Shown here in pieces: positions 1 to 19,785 of a DNA stretch of 42,869 nt (the stretch's first letter is position 1; every line of letters begins with the position of its first letter). Both the position numbers and the translations under genes were made by a program. The notes under the pieces are model-generated. The model was not told the origin of the DNA, did no database searches, and saw nothing but the letters and a program-made list of their open reading frames with translations. The stretch is taken from positions 1-42,869 of the forward strand of contig JACZVV010000013.1 in NCBI GenBank assembly GCA_022572465.1, given 5' to 3'. This DNA comes from Chloroflexota bacterium (GTDB lineage Bacteria > Chloroflexota > Dehalococcoidia > SHYB01).

Positions 1-349
1 GTTGGCGACGCCGGCGGGCGATCGCTCCGGGCCGGCGAGCCGCCGCAGGTCTCGCTTCGTCGGTGGCGGACGCCGTCCGCCATCGCCTCGGAATGGCAGT
101 ATACACGGCCCACGGCGTCCGCGGAATGGGAGCAGCACGGGTGAGTTTTTGACCTGTGCCGCCGCGTGGGTGCATGCTTGGTCTCTGTTACGGGCATACG
201 CTCTCGCCGTCGCCCAACCGCCGTCTAGGATAGAAGGAGCGCCTGGTTCGGGGCGAGCCATGCCTGCTGTCCGTGGCTACGGCGGCGGAGCAAGACTCGC
301 GCCAGCCGCCGGGCGACTGGCTACCGTGAACCGGACCGGAACAGACAAC
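1..349. other. Gene-free stretch before the histidine kinase
   Basis: I see no supportable gene here. The kinase reading frame stays open back to the window edge, but the upstream translation is rich in Arg/Pro/Gly and shows no family similarity, so I treat it as non-coding leader. No clear promoter pair could be picked. Confidence 0.5.
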
Positions 350-2461
<2,112 letters not shown>

Positions 2462-2483
2462 ACCCCAATAAGGAGATATCACG

Positions 2484-3203
2484 ATGAGCGTGCTGGTCGT
2501 CGAAGACAATCCCATTAGCGCCAAGGCGATGCAGGCGGTCTTGACCAGGCACGGGCTCGAGACGTCGATCGCCTACACCGGCCTCCAGGCCTATGAATAT
2601 CTCAAAGAGAACCCACAGGTCGAGTGTGTCGTCGTCGACCTGATCCTACCGGAGATGGACGGCTTCCAGCTCATCCAGCGTATGAAGCAGTCGGCCCTGC
2701 TCCAGGAGATTCCGGTGGTCATCTGCACCACGCTCCGCGACACCACGGCGGTTCGAAAGAGCGCGCAGCTTGGCTGCCGCTATTACGTGGTCAAGCCGGT
2801 AGTCGCCCAAGAGCTGGTGAAGAAGGTCGACGATGCCATGGACCAGGGCCTTTCGATCCTGGAGAGCGCCCACCGGACCATGGACCGGTTGGACCTGGAC
2901 CAGAACTCGTACGACGACATCGTCAGGGCCTTTGGGAAGCTGATGGACGAAAAGACGGGGCAGACCTACGCCCTGGTTGAAGACCGCCTGGATTACGGTA
3001 CGGTGCTGGACTATTCCGATCTCGCCGAGGGCGCGCGGCTGCTTGGGGCCGAGAAATTGATCCGCGCTCTGAGCGCGATTCGATACGGTGGCGGGCATCG
3101 GCGGCCCGAGGGCCACCCCGCCGCGTTTGAAACCTTGCTACGAGAGCTCAGCGCTCTGGAGCGCCTGCTCCGGCCGGCCCGCCGCATCAACGTCACCATC
3201 TGA
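2484..3203 (+). CDS. Response regulator with a degenerate Hpt-like C-terminus
   Basis: 239 aa. The N-terminal receiver domain has the acidic pair Glu7-Asp8, phospho-acceptor Asp52 in VVDLILPEMDG, Thr82/83 and Lys104. The remaining ~130 residues contain no DNA-binding, GGDEF or enzymatic domain that I recognise. The last part (about 175-235) reads like a histidine phosphotransfer helix bundle, including an EGARLLGAEKL stretch, but no His lies where Hpt domains carry H-x-L-K-G. Such a protein would act through protein contacts, probably as partner of the hybrid kinase 22 bp upstream. The start is supported by AAGGAG about 8 bases before the ATG. It converges on the epimerase gene with an 18-bp gap. 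Confidence 0.88.
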   Translation: MSVLVVEDNPISAKAMQAVLTRHGLETSIAYTGLQAYEYLKENPQVECVVVDLILPEMDGFQLIQRMKQSALLQEIPVVICTTLRDTTAVRKSAQLGCRYYVVKPVVAQELVKKVDDAMDQGLSILESAHRTMDRLDLDQNSYDDIVRAFGKLMDEKTGQTYALVEDRLDYGTVLDYSDLAEGARLLGAEKLIRALSAIRYGGGHRRPEGHPAAFETLLRELSALERLLRPARRINVTI

Positions 3204-3221
3204 CCCATCGGCGGCGCCGCC

Positions 3222-4118
3222 TCAGGCCAGCATCTCCCGCAGGGCCGGGCCCAGGTCCGGGTGACGGAACGTGAAGCCGGCTGTCAGGAGCTTCGCCGGC
3301 TGTGCCCGAACGCTGGCCAGCAGAACGTCGTCGGCCCATTCGCCCATCGCGATCCGGAAGACGGCGGCGGGGACGACCAGCGCCGCGGGGCGATGGAGCG
3401 CTCGGCCCAGCGCCTTGGTCATCTCCCGGTTCGTGACCGGATTCGGAGCCACCACGTTGATCGGGCCTTGGAGGGTGGGCGATTCCACGATGAACAGGAT
3501 GGCCGCCAGGGCGTCGTCCAGGGTGATCCAACTGAAGTAGTGCCGGCCTGAGCCGATTCGCGCTCCCAGGCCCCACCGAAAGGGCCGAGCCATCGTGGTG
3601 AGCGTGCGTCCTCTGGGCGTCAGCACGGGGCCGAACCTGAGCCGCGCCTCTCGCATGCCGACCTCGGCGGCTCGCATCGCCTGGGCCTCCCAGTCTTGCG
3701 TCAGCGAAGCCAGGAAACCCTCGCCGGGGCCGCTATCCTCTCGAAGGATCTCGTCGCCCCGATCTCCGTAGTAACCGACGGCCGAGGCGCACAGGAGCGT
3801 CTTCGGCGGCCTCGTGAGACCCGATAGGGCCTGGACCAGCACGCGGGTGGTCGAGACCCTGCTATCGTAGATTTTCGCCTTCTTGCGCGCGGTCCACCGA
3901 AAGGCGTTGATGCTCTCCCCCGAGAGATGGATGGCGGCGTCCAAGTCGTCCAGACCCGCCGCGTCGATGACGCCCGCGGGAGGGTCCCAGAATACGGCGC
4001 CCGGGCCGGCTCGTTGGCGCGAGCGGACCAGGCGCAACACCTCATGGCCGCGCTCTTCCAGCGCGGGAACCAGGCCCGAGCCGATCAGGCCGGTGGACCC
4101 CGAGACCAGGACTCTCAT
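3222..4118 (-). CDS. TIGR01777 family epimerase-like SDR protein
   Basis: 298 aa. The N-terminal Rossmann motif GSTGLIGSGLV (residues 7-17) identifies the extended short-chain dehydrogenase superfamily. The internal ASAVGYYGDRGDE motif, the HLSGE motif and the C-terminal LLASVRAQPAKLLTAGFTFRHP stretch are typical of TIGR01777 (YfcH/SulA-like) proteins, which usually run near 300 aa. Substrate is unknown in this family. The start codon lies immediately after the stop of the upstream nuclease gene (stop 4119-4121, ATG 4116-4118), so the two are translationally linked at the 3' end of the rpoBC-prfB block. Confidence 0.9.
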   Translation of the reverse strand: MRVLVSGSTGLIGSGLVPALEERGHEVLRLVRSRQRAGPGAVFWDPPAGVIDAAGLDDLDAAIHLSGESINAFRWTARKKAKIYDSRVSTTRVLVQALSGLTRPPKTLLCASAVGYYGDRGDEILREDSGPGEGFLASLTQDWEAQAMRAAEVGMREARLRFGPVLTPRGRTLTTMARPFRWGLGARIGSGRHYFSWITLDDALAAILFIVESPTLQGPINVVAPNPVTNREMTKALGRALHRPAALVVPAAVFRIAMGEWADDVLLASVRAQPAKLLTAGFTFRHPDLGPALREMLA

Positions 4119-4835
4119 CTAAGGCGCCTGTGTTTGGAACGAGAGCAGACGGTCGACCGCGGTGCATTCCTTGCACCCGTGTTTGCCTGGGCCCGGGGCC
4201 GGAGCGGAGAGGACCGCCTGGGCCTTCCGCAGCAGGTCCGGAATCATGCCGTCGGGGTCGACGTCCACCGGCACCACGGTGGCCTTGAGCCCCATGACGA
4301 ACCCATGTTGGTCGACGACGGCAGGGGCCTCCGCGGCCTCTTGGTCGGTGACCGGCTCCATGTAGACCAGCGCTAGCTGGGACACCGGCCCCATTCCGAG
4401 CCGGTTGGCGATGAAGGCGTACCCATTGAGCTGGGCGCGGTACAGGGGAAACAGGCCGCCCTGGGCGCGGCTGTATTTCGAGGTCTTGTAATCGACGATG
4501 GTGCACGAGCCGTCGGCCATGCGAAAGATGCCGTCGGCCTCGCCGCGCAGCGTCACGCCGGTGGATGGGTCGCGGACCGAGAACGTTCTGTAATTCGGAG
4601 GGTCGATGTACTCGTCCGAGTGGCCCAGGCTCGCCAACCATTGAGGCAAGCGCCGCTCCCGGTCCATGTAGGCGTGGACGATGCGCTTGTTATACCGGTC
4701 GATGCTGCTGAAAATGCCGGGGAAGGTCTGATACGGCAGCGGCCGGGCGTGGTGGGCCAGCCAGCGACATCGCGGGCACGGGTTCGCTCGGGCGAACTCA
4801 CCGAGGTTCTTTGCTGATATGACCAGGTCCGCCAT
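4119..4835 (-). CDS. RecB/Cas4-like PD-(D/E)XK nuclease family protein
   Basis: 238 aa, predicted cytoplasmic. The nuclease core reads GEAD (Asp101), then IVDYKTS with Asp115 and Lys117, and a Q-x3-Y motif at Gln135-Tyr139. This is the order seen in the RecB/Cas4 branch of the PD-(D/E)XK superfamily. Two CxxC pairs flank the core (Cys20/Cys23 near the N-terminus, Cys221/Cys224 near the C-terminus), positioned like the cysteines that hold an Fe-S cluster in Cas4 and AddB; a zinc site is the alternative. There is no CRISPR array or cas gene in the window, so a repair or recombination role is more likely than adaptation. The ATG at 4835 follows GGAG by 7 bases. It lies 35 bp after prfB. Confidence 0.83.
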   Translation of the reverse strand: MADLVISAKNLGEFARANPCPRCRWLAHHARPLPYQTFPGIFSSIDRYNKRIVHAYMDRERRLPQWLASLGHSDEYIDPPNYRTFSVRDPSTGVTLRGEADGIFRMADGSCTIVDYKTSKYSRAQGGLFPLYRAQLNGYAFIANRLGMGPVSQLALVYMEPVTDQEAAEAPAVVDQHGFVMGLKATVVPVDVDPDGMIPDLLRKAQAVLSAPAPGPGKHGCKECTAVDRLLSFQTQAP

Positions 4836-4870
4836 GGTCCATCTCCGCTACACCGGCATGGAAGAAACGG

Positions 4871-5978
4871 CTACGGGCTGGCCTCCCCCACCGATGCGGT
4901 GATGAAGGCCGTCATGAGGCCATCCAGGTCCCCGTCCAGCACGGCGTCCGGCTCCGCTACTTCGTAACCGGTGCGGTGGTCCTTGACCATCTTGTAGGGG
5001 TGCAGGATGTAGCTGCGAATCCGGTTGCCCCACTCGGCGGGCACGTACTCGCCTTTCAGCTTGGCCTGCTCTTCCGCCCGTTTCGCCAGCTCCAGCTGCA
5101 TCAGCCTCGATAGGAGAATCTTCATGCCCGCTTCCCGGTTCTGTCGCTGCGACCGTTCGTTCTGAACGGATACGGTGATGTTGGTCGGCAGGTGGACGAT
5201 TCGGACGGCGGAGGCGGTCTTCTGGACGCTTTGTCCCCCGTGGCCGCTGGCTTTGAAGTAGTCCAGCCGTAGGTCGTCGGGATTGATGGTGACGTCGATG
5301 TCTTTCTCCGCCTCCGGAATGGCCTCTATCAGGGCGAAGGAAGTGTGACGGAGGTGGTTGGCGTCGAACGGCGAGAGGCGCACCAGGCGGTGGACGCCCT
5401 TTTCGGACTTCAGGTATCCGTAAGCGTACGGTCCCTTGATCTCGATCTGAACGCTCTTGATGCCCGCCTCCTCGCCACGAGACAGGTCAAGGATCGTCGC
5501 TTCGAACCCGCGGCGCTCCGCCCAACGCAGGTACATGCGAAGCAGCATCTCGGCCCAGTCCTGCGACTCCGTTCCCCCGGCGCCGGAGTGCACCGAAAGG
5601 ATGGCGTTGCGTTGGTCGTACTCGTCCCGGAACGCGAGCTGGAACTCGAGATCGTCGAGGCGAGCCGCCAGTTCCTTCACCTCGGCCGCAAGTTGAGCTT
5701 GGAATTCGCGGTCGGGCTCTTCCTCCGAAAGGGCGCAAAGCTCTCCCAGGGTGGCAGCCTGCTGCTCGAGGCCGCGCCACAGGGACACCGTCTCGCCGAG
5801 GTTGGCAAGCCGGCGCATGTCCGCCCGGGCCTGTTTGGAGTCGTTCCAGAAGTCGGGCTGGGCGCTGCGTCTTTCGAGCTGGGAGCGCTGGGTTTCTTTG
5901 CCAGCCAGGTCAAAGACGCACCATCAGATCGGCGATCCGACGGTGGGTGCTGACGATCAAGTCGTTGAGTGCGGACAT
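4871..5978 (-). CDS. prfB: Peptide chain release factor 2, programmed +1 frameshift
   Basis: RF2 recognises UAA and UGA stop codons and triggers peptide release. The coding sequence is join(5978..5913, 5911..4871) on the minus strand. Twenty-two codons from ATG 5978 end at CTT followed by an in-frame TGA (5912-5910); a +1 shift at CTTTGAC continues into the main frame, giving 368 aa. The anticodon-mimic tripeptide SPF sits at residues 202-204 and the catalytic GGQ at 247-249, close to E. coli RF2 positions. The gene starts 31 bp after rpoC and is probably transcribed with it. Expression is expected to be autoregulated, because low RF2 lets the ribosome shift past the TGA. A caller that ignores the shift would begin the gene at 5818 and lose the N-terminus. 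Confidence 0.95.
5909..5915 (-). promoter_or_regulatory. RF2 programmed frameshift site CTTTGAC
   Basis: The heptamer CTTTGAC on the minus strand joins the 22-codon first frame of prfB to the second frame. The slippery CTT is 5915-5913 and the TGA 5912-5910. The upstream stretch ATGGTGCGT has only a weak resemblance to the Shine-Dalgarno-like AGGGGG that stimulates the shift in E. coli. Confidence 0.93.
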
Positions 5979-6009
5979 TAGGCTTGCGGTCCTGTTGGAT
6001 AAGGTGGCG

Positions 6010-10611
<4,602 letters not shown>

Positions 10612-10648
10612 CCAACTCCCCTTTCGCGTTCTCTCGGGTTCCCGCGGT

Positions 10649-14485
<3,837 letters not shown>

Positions 14486-14623
14486 CGATTCACGCTCCTT
14501 AGAACGGTCGGGCAACTAACCGGAGACAAAAAAACAGCGACACGGTAGGCTGGCCGCGAAATTGGTCGGCTCTCTGGCGAGAGCTATGAATTGGCCTACG
14601 GTGGACATAGGCGGACAATCTAC

Positions 14624-14652
14624 ACGATACCAGCAATCCTGTTGGGTGTCAA
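14624..14652 (-). promoter_or_regulatory. Promoter of the rpoB-rpoC operon
   Basis: On the minus strand TTGACA (14652-14647) is followed after exactly 17 bases by TATCGT (14629-14624). Transcription would start near 14616, giving a leader of about 130 nt before the rpoB ATG. The perfect -35 and optimal spacer make this a strong sigma-70-type candidate. Confidence 0.75.
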
Positions 14653-14695
14653 CCCCCATGAGGTGACGATGCGTACAGGAAATGGCGCCCGCGGT

Positions 14696-15367
14696 TCAAC
14701 GACCCAGCAGGCCCTGCACCCGTGGCCACAGGAGTTCGGCGATATGTTGGGCCGGTCGAGTAGCGTCGACCACCAGAATGCGCTCCGGCTCCTGTCCAGC
14801 GAGCTTCAGGAATCCGCTGCGCACCCGCCTGTGGAAGGCGATCCCCTCCCGCTCGAATCGAGTCTGGTCCGCTTCATCGATGCGACCGGGCGCCCCTTCC
14901 TGAGCGGGGGCGTCGAACGGTAGCCCGAGCTGAGGTTTGGCTACTCGCGCCAACCCCGCTTCCGCGGGCTGGTCCAAAAGGACCGTGAGAGCCGGCATCA
15001 AGCCGCCGGTGGCCATCTGGTTGACCGCGGACACGAGGTCCAGCGGCAGCCGGCGTCCGAAGCCCTGATAGGCCACGGTGGAATCGGCGTAGCGATCGGC
15101 GATCACCACCTTGCCGGCGTCCAGACTGGGCCGGATGACGGCGGCGACCAGTTGGGCGCGAGCGGCGGCGAACAGCAGCAGCTCGGTCTCGGGCGCGAGA
15201 CCGACGCCCTTGACCCATCGGCGAATGCTCTCGCCTACCGCAGTCCCGCCCGGCTCGCGGACCGTGACGGCCTCGATCCCCGTCTGCCGCAGCCGGTCGG
15301 CCAGCGCGGCGGCCTGGGTGGTCTTCCCGGCCCCTTCTCCACCTTCGAAGCTAATGAATAGGGACAT
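14696..15367 (-). CDS. tmk: dTMP kinase
   Basis: 223 aa. Thymidylate kinase phosphorylates dTMP to dTDP for DNA synthesis. The P-loop GGEGAGKTT lies at about residues 9-17. The DR(Y/F) region is present as VIADRYADSTVAYQG, followed by the LID region and the common C-terminal helix. Length fits the family (about 205-225 aa). It precedes the rpoB promoter on the same strand with a 210-bp spacer, so the rpo operon need not depend on readthrough from it. Confidence 0.95.
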   Translation of the reverse strand: MSLFISFEGGEGAGKTTQAAALADRLRQTGIEAVTVREPGGTAVGESIRRWVKGVGLAPETELLLFAAARAQLVAAVIRPSLDAGKVVIADRYADSTVAYQGFGRRLPLDLVSAVNQMATGGLMPALTVLLDQPAEAGLARVAKPQLGLPFDAPAQEGAPGRIDEADQTRFEREGIAFHRRVRSGFLKLAGQEPERILVVDATRPAQHIAELLWPRVQGLLGR

Positions 15368-15696
15368 GCCGTAGGTGTGGCTGACGTTCGTGCGGGGTCA
15401 TCGGTGAGCCTGCGTATTGTACGGGTTGGGGAAGCTGCAAGAAAGTAGTCCCGCTGAGAGCGGGGCTAGGTATGTGGCCCATTCCTTGTAACGTTTGTCA
15501 CCCTGAGCAAAGCGGAGGGTCTGGGGCGCGGGGTGGGTGCTCAGGTGCGGCGTCCCATGAGTTGATGGACTACGCTGTGATCGCTGCGGATTCCACCGCG
15601 CCGCTGCCGACGCTCTCTCCATCCCGACGTCATCGGGAGAGAAGGGACGGGGGAGAGGCTCGGGAGAGCGTCCGTCAAGATTGGCGAGACGGACGA
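15368..15696. other. Intergenic stretch with small hairpins and a repeat-like segment
   Basis: No gene is supported. The segment TGTCACCCTGAGC...GTCTGGGG (15496-15526) resembles the arms of the palindromic element at 35464-35589, so it may be a worn copy of the same intergenic repeat. Small hairpins occur at 15447-15467 (9-bp arms with one G-T pair) and around 15621-15647. Confidence 0.5.
15447..15467 (-). terminator. Possible terminator of the pdxST-GNAT-R3H operon
   Basis: On the minus strand the arms AGCCCCGCT and AGCGGGACT enclose a CTC loop and are followed by ACTACTTTCTT. The T-run is broken, so this is only a weak rho-independent candidate. Confidence 0.35.
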
Positions 15697-17247
15697 CTAG
15701 GTGCGGAAGAGGCGAACGCGGCGGAAAGGCTCTCGCCCGCTGCTGCGGGACGCGACGTTCTGCCGCTCGGCCATCTGGTGCTGCAGGCGCCGCACGTAGG
15801 AGGCCTGGGGCATCAGGGCGACGGTCTCATCCTCTCCGCTCAGCAGCCCGTCGATGGCGTTGGCTGCTTCTTTCAGCGCGAGCCCCACCGGCTTTCCGGG
15901 CGCCTTGCTCTGGGCGATGGTCACCAGGCACTGCTCGATCTGTGCGCCGGTGTTTTTTCGCAGCACGTAGACCGGAACCGCACCGGCTTCGGCGTCCCGG
16001 ATGGCCTGAGGCCGGTTGCGGTAGTGCGCCTTGGTGGTCATCACCGCGTCGGCGCCTTTGGCGTCGCTGACGATCTCGATGGGCAACATGCTGGAACGCA
16101 CCACCTGCTGGGCCCGGCCGAGGTTGACGCCAAATGGGAAGACGCGAACCTTGGGCCTCGACTCGCGAGGGCTTTCCCGGTCCAACGCTATGACGCCCTG
16201 CGGCCGCTGTACCGGTGACGGCACCTCGGTCACCTGAAGGCCGCCTCGCACGTCGAGGGAACGGAGCTCCGGCGGGGCCGGTCCTCCCCGAAGCAGGGCG
16301 TCGACCGTGCGAGCCACGTCGGCGTGAACGGCGACTTGGACCCAGCTCTGGATCTCCACCACGGAGTCGAACGTCGGCGGGGCCTTGCGTTCGAGGATGC
16401 TCTTCTGGGTGCCTCGCCGCCGCGCCTCGTCGTCGCCCAGGGTCACGGTCTGGATCCCGCCGATGAGGTCGGCCAGGGTCGGGTTCAGGATCAGATTGTC
16501 CAGCGTGTTGCCGTGGGCGGTGGCGATGAGCTGCACGCCTCGCTCGGCGATGGTGCGGGCCGCCAGGGTCTCGAGCTCCCGGCCGATCTCGTCGATGATG
16601 ATCACTTCGGGCATGTGGTTCTCCACCGCCTCGATCATCACTTCGTGCTGGAGGGCGGGCGTGGCGACCTGCATCCGCCGAGCCCTTCCGATGCCGGGGT
16701 GGGGAATGTCGCCGTCGCCGGCGATCTCGTTGGACGTATCGACGACGATCACCCGTTTTTCGAACTGGTCCGCCAGCACCCGGGCCACCTCGCGCAGCAT
16801 GGTGGTCTTGCCGACGCCTGGCCGGCCCAGCAGCAGCACGCTCTTCCCCGACTTGATCAGGTCCTCGATGATCCGAATGGTGCCCGAGACCGCCCGTCCC
16901 ACCCGGCAGGTCAGGCCGATGGTCTCGCCCTTGCGATTGACCATTGCGGAGATCCGGTGCAACGTCCGCTCGATGCCGGCCCGGTTGTCCCGTCCGAAAT
17001 CGCCGATGCGGGCGGTGACGTAGGCCAGATCGTCCCGGGTCGTCTCCTGCTTGCTCAACGCGATCTCCCGCCGGAGGAATCGGGCCGTCGGCAATCGGCC
17101 CAGGTCCATCACCACTTCCAGGAGCTCGCTCAAGTCGCCTTCCCGCCGGACCGGGTCGCCGATCCGTGGCGGCAGGGCGTCCAACAGGAGGTCCAGGTTG
17201 TCCGTGATCGATTGATGCGGCCCTGAGTCGATGGACGGTGTGCTCAT
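15697..17247 (-). CDS. Ycf45-like AAA ATPase with C-terminal R3H-type tail
   Basis: 516 aa from the ATG at 17247, whose ATGA overlaps the stop of the upstream GNAT-like gene by 4 bp. The N-terminal half is a SpoIIIAA/Ycf45-type AAA ATPase with Walker [13 protein letters not shown], Walker [10 protein letters not shown], and the conserved [12 protein letters not shown] motif. The C-terminus ([16 protein letters not shown] ... EPFRRVRLF) matches the R3H-type single-stranded nucleic acid-binding tail of Ycf45 proteins. The family occurs in cyanobacteria, plastids and Chloroflexi, and its cellular role is unsettled; nucleic acid binding is inferred from the tail. A further 49 codons upstream are open but lie over the GNAT gene. 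Confidence 0.88.
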   Translation of the reverse strand: MSTPSIDSGPHQSITDNLDLLLDALPPRIGDPVRREGDLSELLEVVMDLGRLPTARFLRREIALSKQETTRDDLAYVTARIGDFGRDNRAGIERTLHRISAMVNRKGETIGLTCRVGRAVSGTIRIIEDLIKSGKSVLLLGRPGVGKTTMLREVARVLADQFEKRVIVVDTSNEIAGDGDIPHPGIGRARRMQVATPALQHEVMIEAVENHMPEVIIIDEIGRELETLAARTIAERGVQLIATAHGNTLDNLILNPTLADLIGGIQTVTLGDDEARRRGTQKSILERKAPPTFDSVVEIQSWVQVAVHADVARTVDALLRGGPAPPELRSLDVRGGLQVTEVPSPVQRPQGVIALDRESPRESRPKVRVFPFGVNLGRAQQVVRSSMLPIEIVSDAKGADAVMTTKAHYRNRPQAIRDAEAGAVPVYVLRKNTGAQIEQCLVTIAQSKAPGKPVGLALKEAANAIDGLLSGEDETVALMPQASYVRRLQHQMAERQNVASRSSGREPFRRVRLFRT

Positions 17248-18188
17248 CGAGGCATCGCCCCCGCGGGGACCAGCTCGCGCTCTTTGACTCGTGCCGTGGT
17301 GTGGCGGACGTGGAGCACCAGCTCCGACGACTTGCGGAATCCCAAGGCTTGCAGGGGCCGGGCCAGGAACTGCTGGTGACCGGGCGCCAGGCACAGGACC
17401 TTGCGGGCGTCGCCGGCCGCATGGAGCCCGGCGCTGATCAAGGACTCAGCCCCATCCAGGTCTTCCGGGGCGATAAGCACGTCGACGATCGAATCGCGAC
17501 GGCTCCCGGAGAGCATGAGGCAGCCGGCGACGTCGGCGCCTCGATCGAGGACGAACGTCTCCCGGCGGCGCCAGCCTTGAGGGAGCTCGAGGCTGTCCTG
17601 CCACTGGCCGAACGTCATGCCCTTCGCCTCGCGTGCCGGCGCCGGCACGACGGCTTGGTAAAGCCGATAGATAGCGTGATTATCCTCGTCCCCGGCCCGG
17701 CGCACCAGGCCGTTATCCGGCCGAGCGGCTGGCGCCAACGGCGTACTGGCCTGACGGACGAACAGCTCTTCGAACGAATACTGGGTGAAACGGGCGTTCC
17801 CTGCGGCGGCGTTGGCCGGGCTGTCGGCGTCGAGACGCAGAAAGAGCGAGCGGCCTTTCAGGTCCGCGACGGCGCCGCTGGCGGCCTCCAGCATCTCGAT
17901 CAAAGCCTCCCCGTCGCTCCGGCGCGCCTGGAGACAGCCGACCTCCCAGCAGGTGGGCCCGAGCCGCTGGTGGACCTCCACGACGCCCGCGGCCATCCCC
18001 CGGCGAGACAGCAGCCAGGCGTGGCGGCGCAACCGTCGGGGCAGCCACTCGCCGATCAAAGCCCCGTAGGGCAGCGCCCAGCGGGCCCCTGAAGCCAGGC
18101 TCTTCCGGCTTCGCGCCGCATTCGGCAGCGTCCTGGCCTGGAGGGCCAACAAGCTCGGTAGGTCGGCCGGGTTAACCGGCCGCAACAC
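17244..18188 (-). CDS. GNAT-like acetyltransferase, tentative
   Basis: 314 aa starting at a GTG (18188), overlapping the end of pdxT by 17 bp and the start of the R3H ATPase by 4 bp, which makes it a tightly coupled operon member. The C-terminal half ([24 protein letters not shown] ... then [17 protein letters not shown]) resembles the acetyl-CoA-binding and last-strand region of GNAT proteins, and the N-terminal opening [15 protein letters not shown] resembles the first GNAT strand-helix. No clear acetyl-CoA Q/R-x-x-G-x-G/A loop is visible, so the assignment is weak. Substrate is unknown. Confidence 0.6.
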   Translation of the reverse strand: MLRPVNPADLPSLLALQARTLPNAARSRKSLASGARWALPYGALIGEWLPRRLRRHAWLLSRRGMAAGVVEVHQRLGPTCWEVGCLQARRSDGEALIEMLEAASGAVADLKGRSLFLRLDADSPANAAAGNARFTQYSFEELFVRQASTPLAPAARPDNGLVRRAGDEDNHAIYRLYQAVVPAPAREAKGMTFGQWQDSLELPQGWRRRETFVLDRGADVAGCLMLSGSRRDSIVDVLIAPEDLDGAESLISAGLHAAGDARKVLCLAPGHQQFLARPLQALGFRKSSELVLHVRHTTARVKERELVPAGAMPR

Positions 18189-18777
18189 GGCTGGAATGTT
18201 CCCGCTCCTTTACCGTTCGGAGGAAATAGGCATGGAACCGTGGGTCTTCGGTCAGCTCCGGGTGAAAGCTGGTGCCGAGGAGGGCGCCTTGCCGCACCGC
18301 GACGGCTGTCCCGTCTTCGAGGCGGGCGAGGATCTCGACCTCTGGGCCCGTGCGTTGGATCCGAGGCGCTCGAATGAAGATGGCATGGAACCGGGCCTCG
18401 CCGAGCGCCGGGACGTCGATCTCCGTCTCGAAGCTGTCGACCTGCCGGCCATAGGCGTTGCGCTCGATGTCGATATCCATCAGACCGAGGACCGGGTCGT
18501 CCCGTCCCTCCGTCTTGCGGGCCATGGCGATCAGCCCAGCGCAGGTCCCCCACAGCGGCGCGCCTTCCCGCGCCATGGACAGGATCGGGTCGCGGAGGCC
18601 GTACTGGTCGATCAGCCGGGAGATGGTTGTGGTCTCGCCTCCGGGAAGGACGAGGCCGTGGATACCGGTGACATCCGAGGGCAGGCGGACTTCGCGGGTC
18701 TCTGCGCCCAGTCGCCGCAGGAGAGCTACGTGCTCGGCGAAATCGCCCTGAAGGGCGAGCACGCCAACGATGGTCAT
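18172..18777 (-). CDS. pdxT: Pyridoxal 5'-phosphate synthase glutaminase subunit PdxT
   Basis: 201 aa class I glutamine amidotransferase. It hydrolyses glutamine and feeds ammonia to PdxS for pyridoxal 5'-phosphate synthesis from ribose 5-phosphate and glyceraldehyde 3-phosphate. The LPGGETTTISRL motif, the nucleophile Cys in WGTCAGLI and the C-terminal FHPELTED with the catalytic His-Glu pair are all intact. It follows pdxS by 10 bp. Confidence 0.97.
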   Translation of the reverse strand: MTIVGVLALQGDFAEHVALLRRLGAETREVRLPSDVTGIHGLVLPGGETTTISRLIDQYGLRDPILSMAREGAPLWGTCAGLIAMARKTEGRDDPVLGLMDIDIERNAYGRQVDSFETEIDVPALGEARFHAIFIRAPRIQRTGPEVEILARLEDGTAVAVRQGALLGTSFHPELTEDPRFHAYFLRTVKEREHSSRVAAG

Positions 18778-18787
18778 CCCAGCCCCT

Positions 18788-19669
18788 CTACCAGCCCCGG
18801 GTCGCCAGCAGCTCTTCCGGCTTCAGCTCTTGCAGATCGATCCCCGCCATGGGCTGGCCCAACCCCTCGGAGACCTCGGCGATGATCTTGGGATCGCGGA
18901 AGTGGGTCGTCGCCCGAACGATGGCCTTGGCGATGCCCTCGGGGTCCTCGGACTTGAAGACGCCGGACCCGACGAAGACGCCGTCACACCCCAGCTGCAT
19001 CATCAGCGCGGCGTCGGCGGGGGTGGCGATGCCCCCGGCGGCGAAGTTGACCACGGGGAACTTTCCGGTCTCGCGGACCTGTCGCGCCAGCTCCAGGGGA
19101 GCGCCGATGGCCTTGGCCTCGGCCCCGAGCTCGTTCTCATCCATCGACCGAAGACGCCGGATTCCGTTGGTGACACTGCGCATGTGCCGCACCGCCTCCA
19201 CGATGTTGCCGGTGCCGGCCTCGCCTTTGGTGCGGATCATGGCCGCGCCCTCGCCGATGCGCCGCAACGCCTCGCCGAGATCGCGACAGCCGCAGACGAA
19301 GGGGACGTTGAAGTTGTGCTTCCACACGTGGTGGCTCTCGTCGGCCGGGGTCAGGACCTCCGACTCGTCGATGTAGTCCACTCCCAACGCTTCCAGGACC
19401 TGGGCCTCTACGAAGTGGCCGATGCGGCATTTGGCCATCACCGGGATCGAGACGGTGTCCATGATGCGCTTGATAACCGTGGGGTCGGCCATGCGGGCCA
19501 CGCCGCCGGCGGCTCGAATATCCGCCGGCACTCGTTCCAGGGCCATCACGGCGCAGGCGCCCGCCTCTTCGGCGATGCGGGCATGCTCCGGCGTCACGAC
19601 ATCCATGATGACGCCGCCCTTGAGCATCTGGGCCAGTCCGCTCTTGACCTTCCAGGTTCCTTTTTCCAT
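18788..19669 (-). CDS. pdxS: Pyridoxal 5'-phosphate synthase subunit PdxS
   Basis: 293 aa from the ATG at 19669, preceded by GAGG. The (beta/alpha)8 synthase subunit makes PLP together with PdxT. Hallmark stretches include [16 protein letters not shown] near the N-terminus, the [14 protein letters not shown] lysine region and [20 protein letters not shown] with the phosphate-binding glycines. Upstream in-frame codons to 19741 overlap the promoter and are not part of the protein. It is the first gene of the pdxS-pdxT-GNAT-R3H operon. Confidence 0.97.
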   Translation of the reverse strand: MEKGTWKVKSGLAQMLKGGVIMDVVTPEHARIAEEAGACAVMALERVPADIRAAGGVARMADPTVIKRIMDTVSIPVMAKCRIGHFVEAQVLEALGVDYIDESEVLTPADESHHVWKHNFNVPFVCGCRDLGEALRRIGEGAAMIRTKGEAGTGNIVEAVRHMRSVTNGIRRLRSMDENELGAEAKAIGAPLELARQVRETGKFPVVNFAAGGIATPADAALMMQLGCDGVFVGSGVFKSEDPEGIAKAIVRATTHFRDPKIIAEVSEGLGQPMAGIDLQELKPEELLATRGW

Positions 19670-19712
19670 GCTGCTTCCTCTGTTTCGGGCGATGATGCCG
19701 ATCTGCCTCTCA

Positions 19713-19741
19713 ATTATACGGAGGGATAACGGCCTTCGCAA
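19713..19741 (-). promoter_or_regulatory. Promoter of the pdxS operon
   Basis: On the minus strand TTGCGA (19741-19736) and a perfect TATAAT (19718-19713) are separated by 17 bases. A start near 19706 leaves a leader of about 37 nt before the pdxS ATG. Confidence 0.75.
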
Positions 19742-19785
19742 TCGAAACGGCTGACGGGCGGGCCTTTCCCCTGGCCCGGCGAAGG

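Noticed and set aside
2-349. Upstream extension of the histidine kinase by 116 residues
   Set aside because: The frame is open, but the translation is Arg/Pro/Gly-rich without family similarity; the ATG at 350 begins a protein-like sequence leading into the first membrane helix.
4119-4835. CRISPR adaptation gene cas4
   Set aside because: No cas genes or CRISPR repeats occur in the window, and the neighbours are rpoC, prfB and an epimerase; only the nuclease superfamily is supported.
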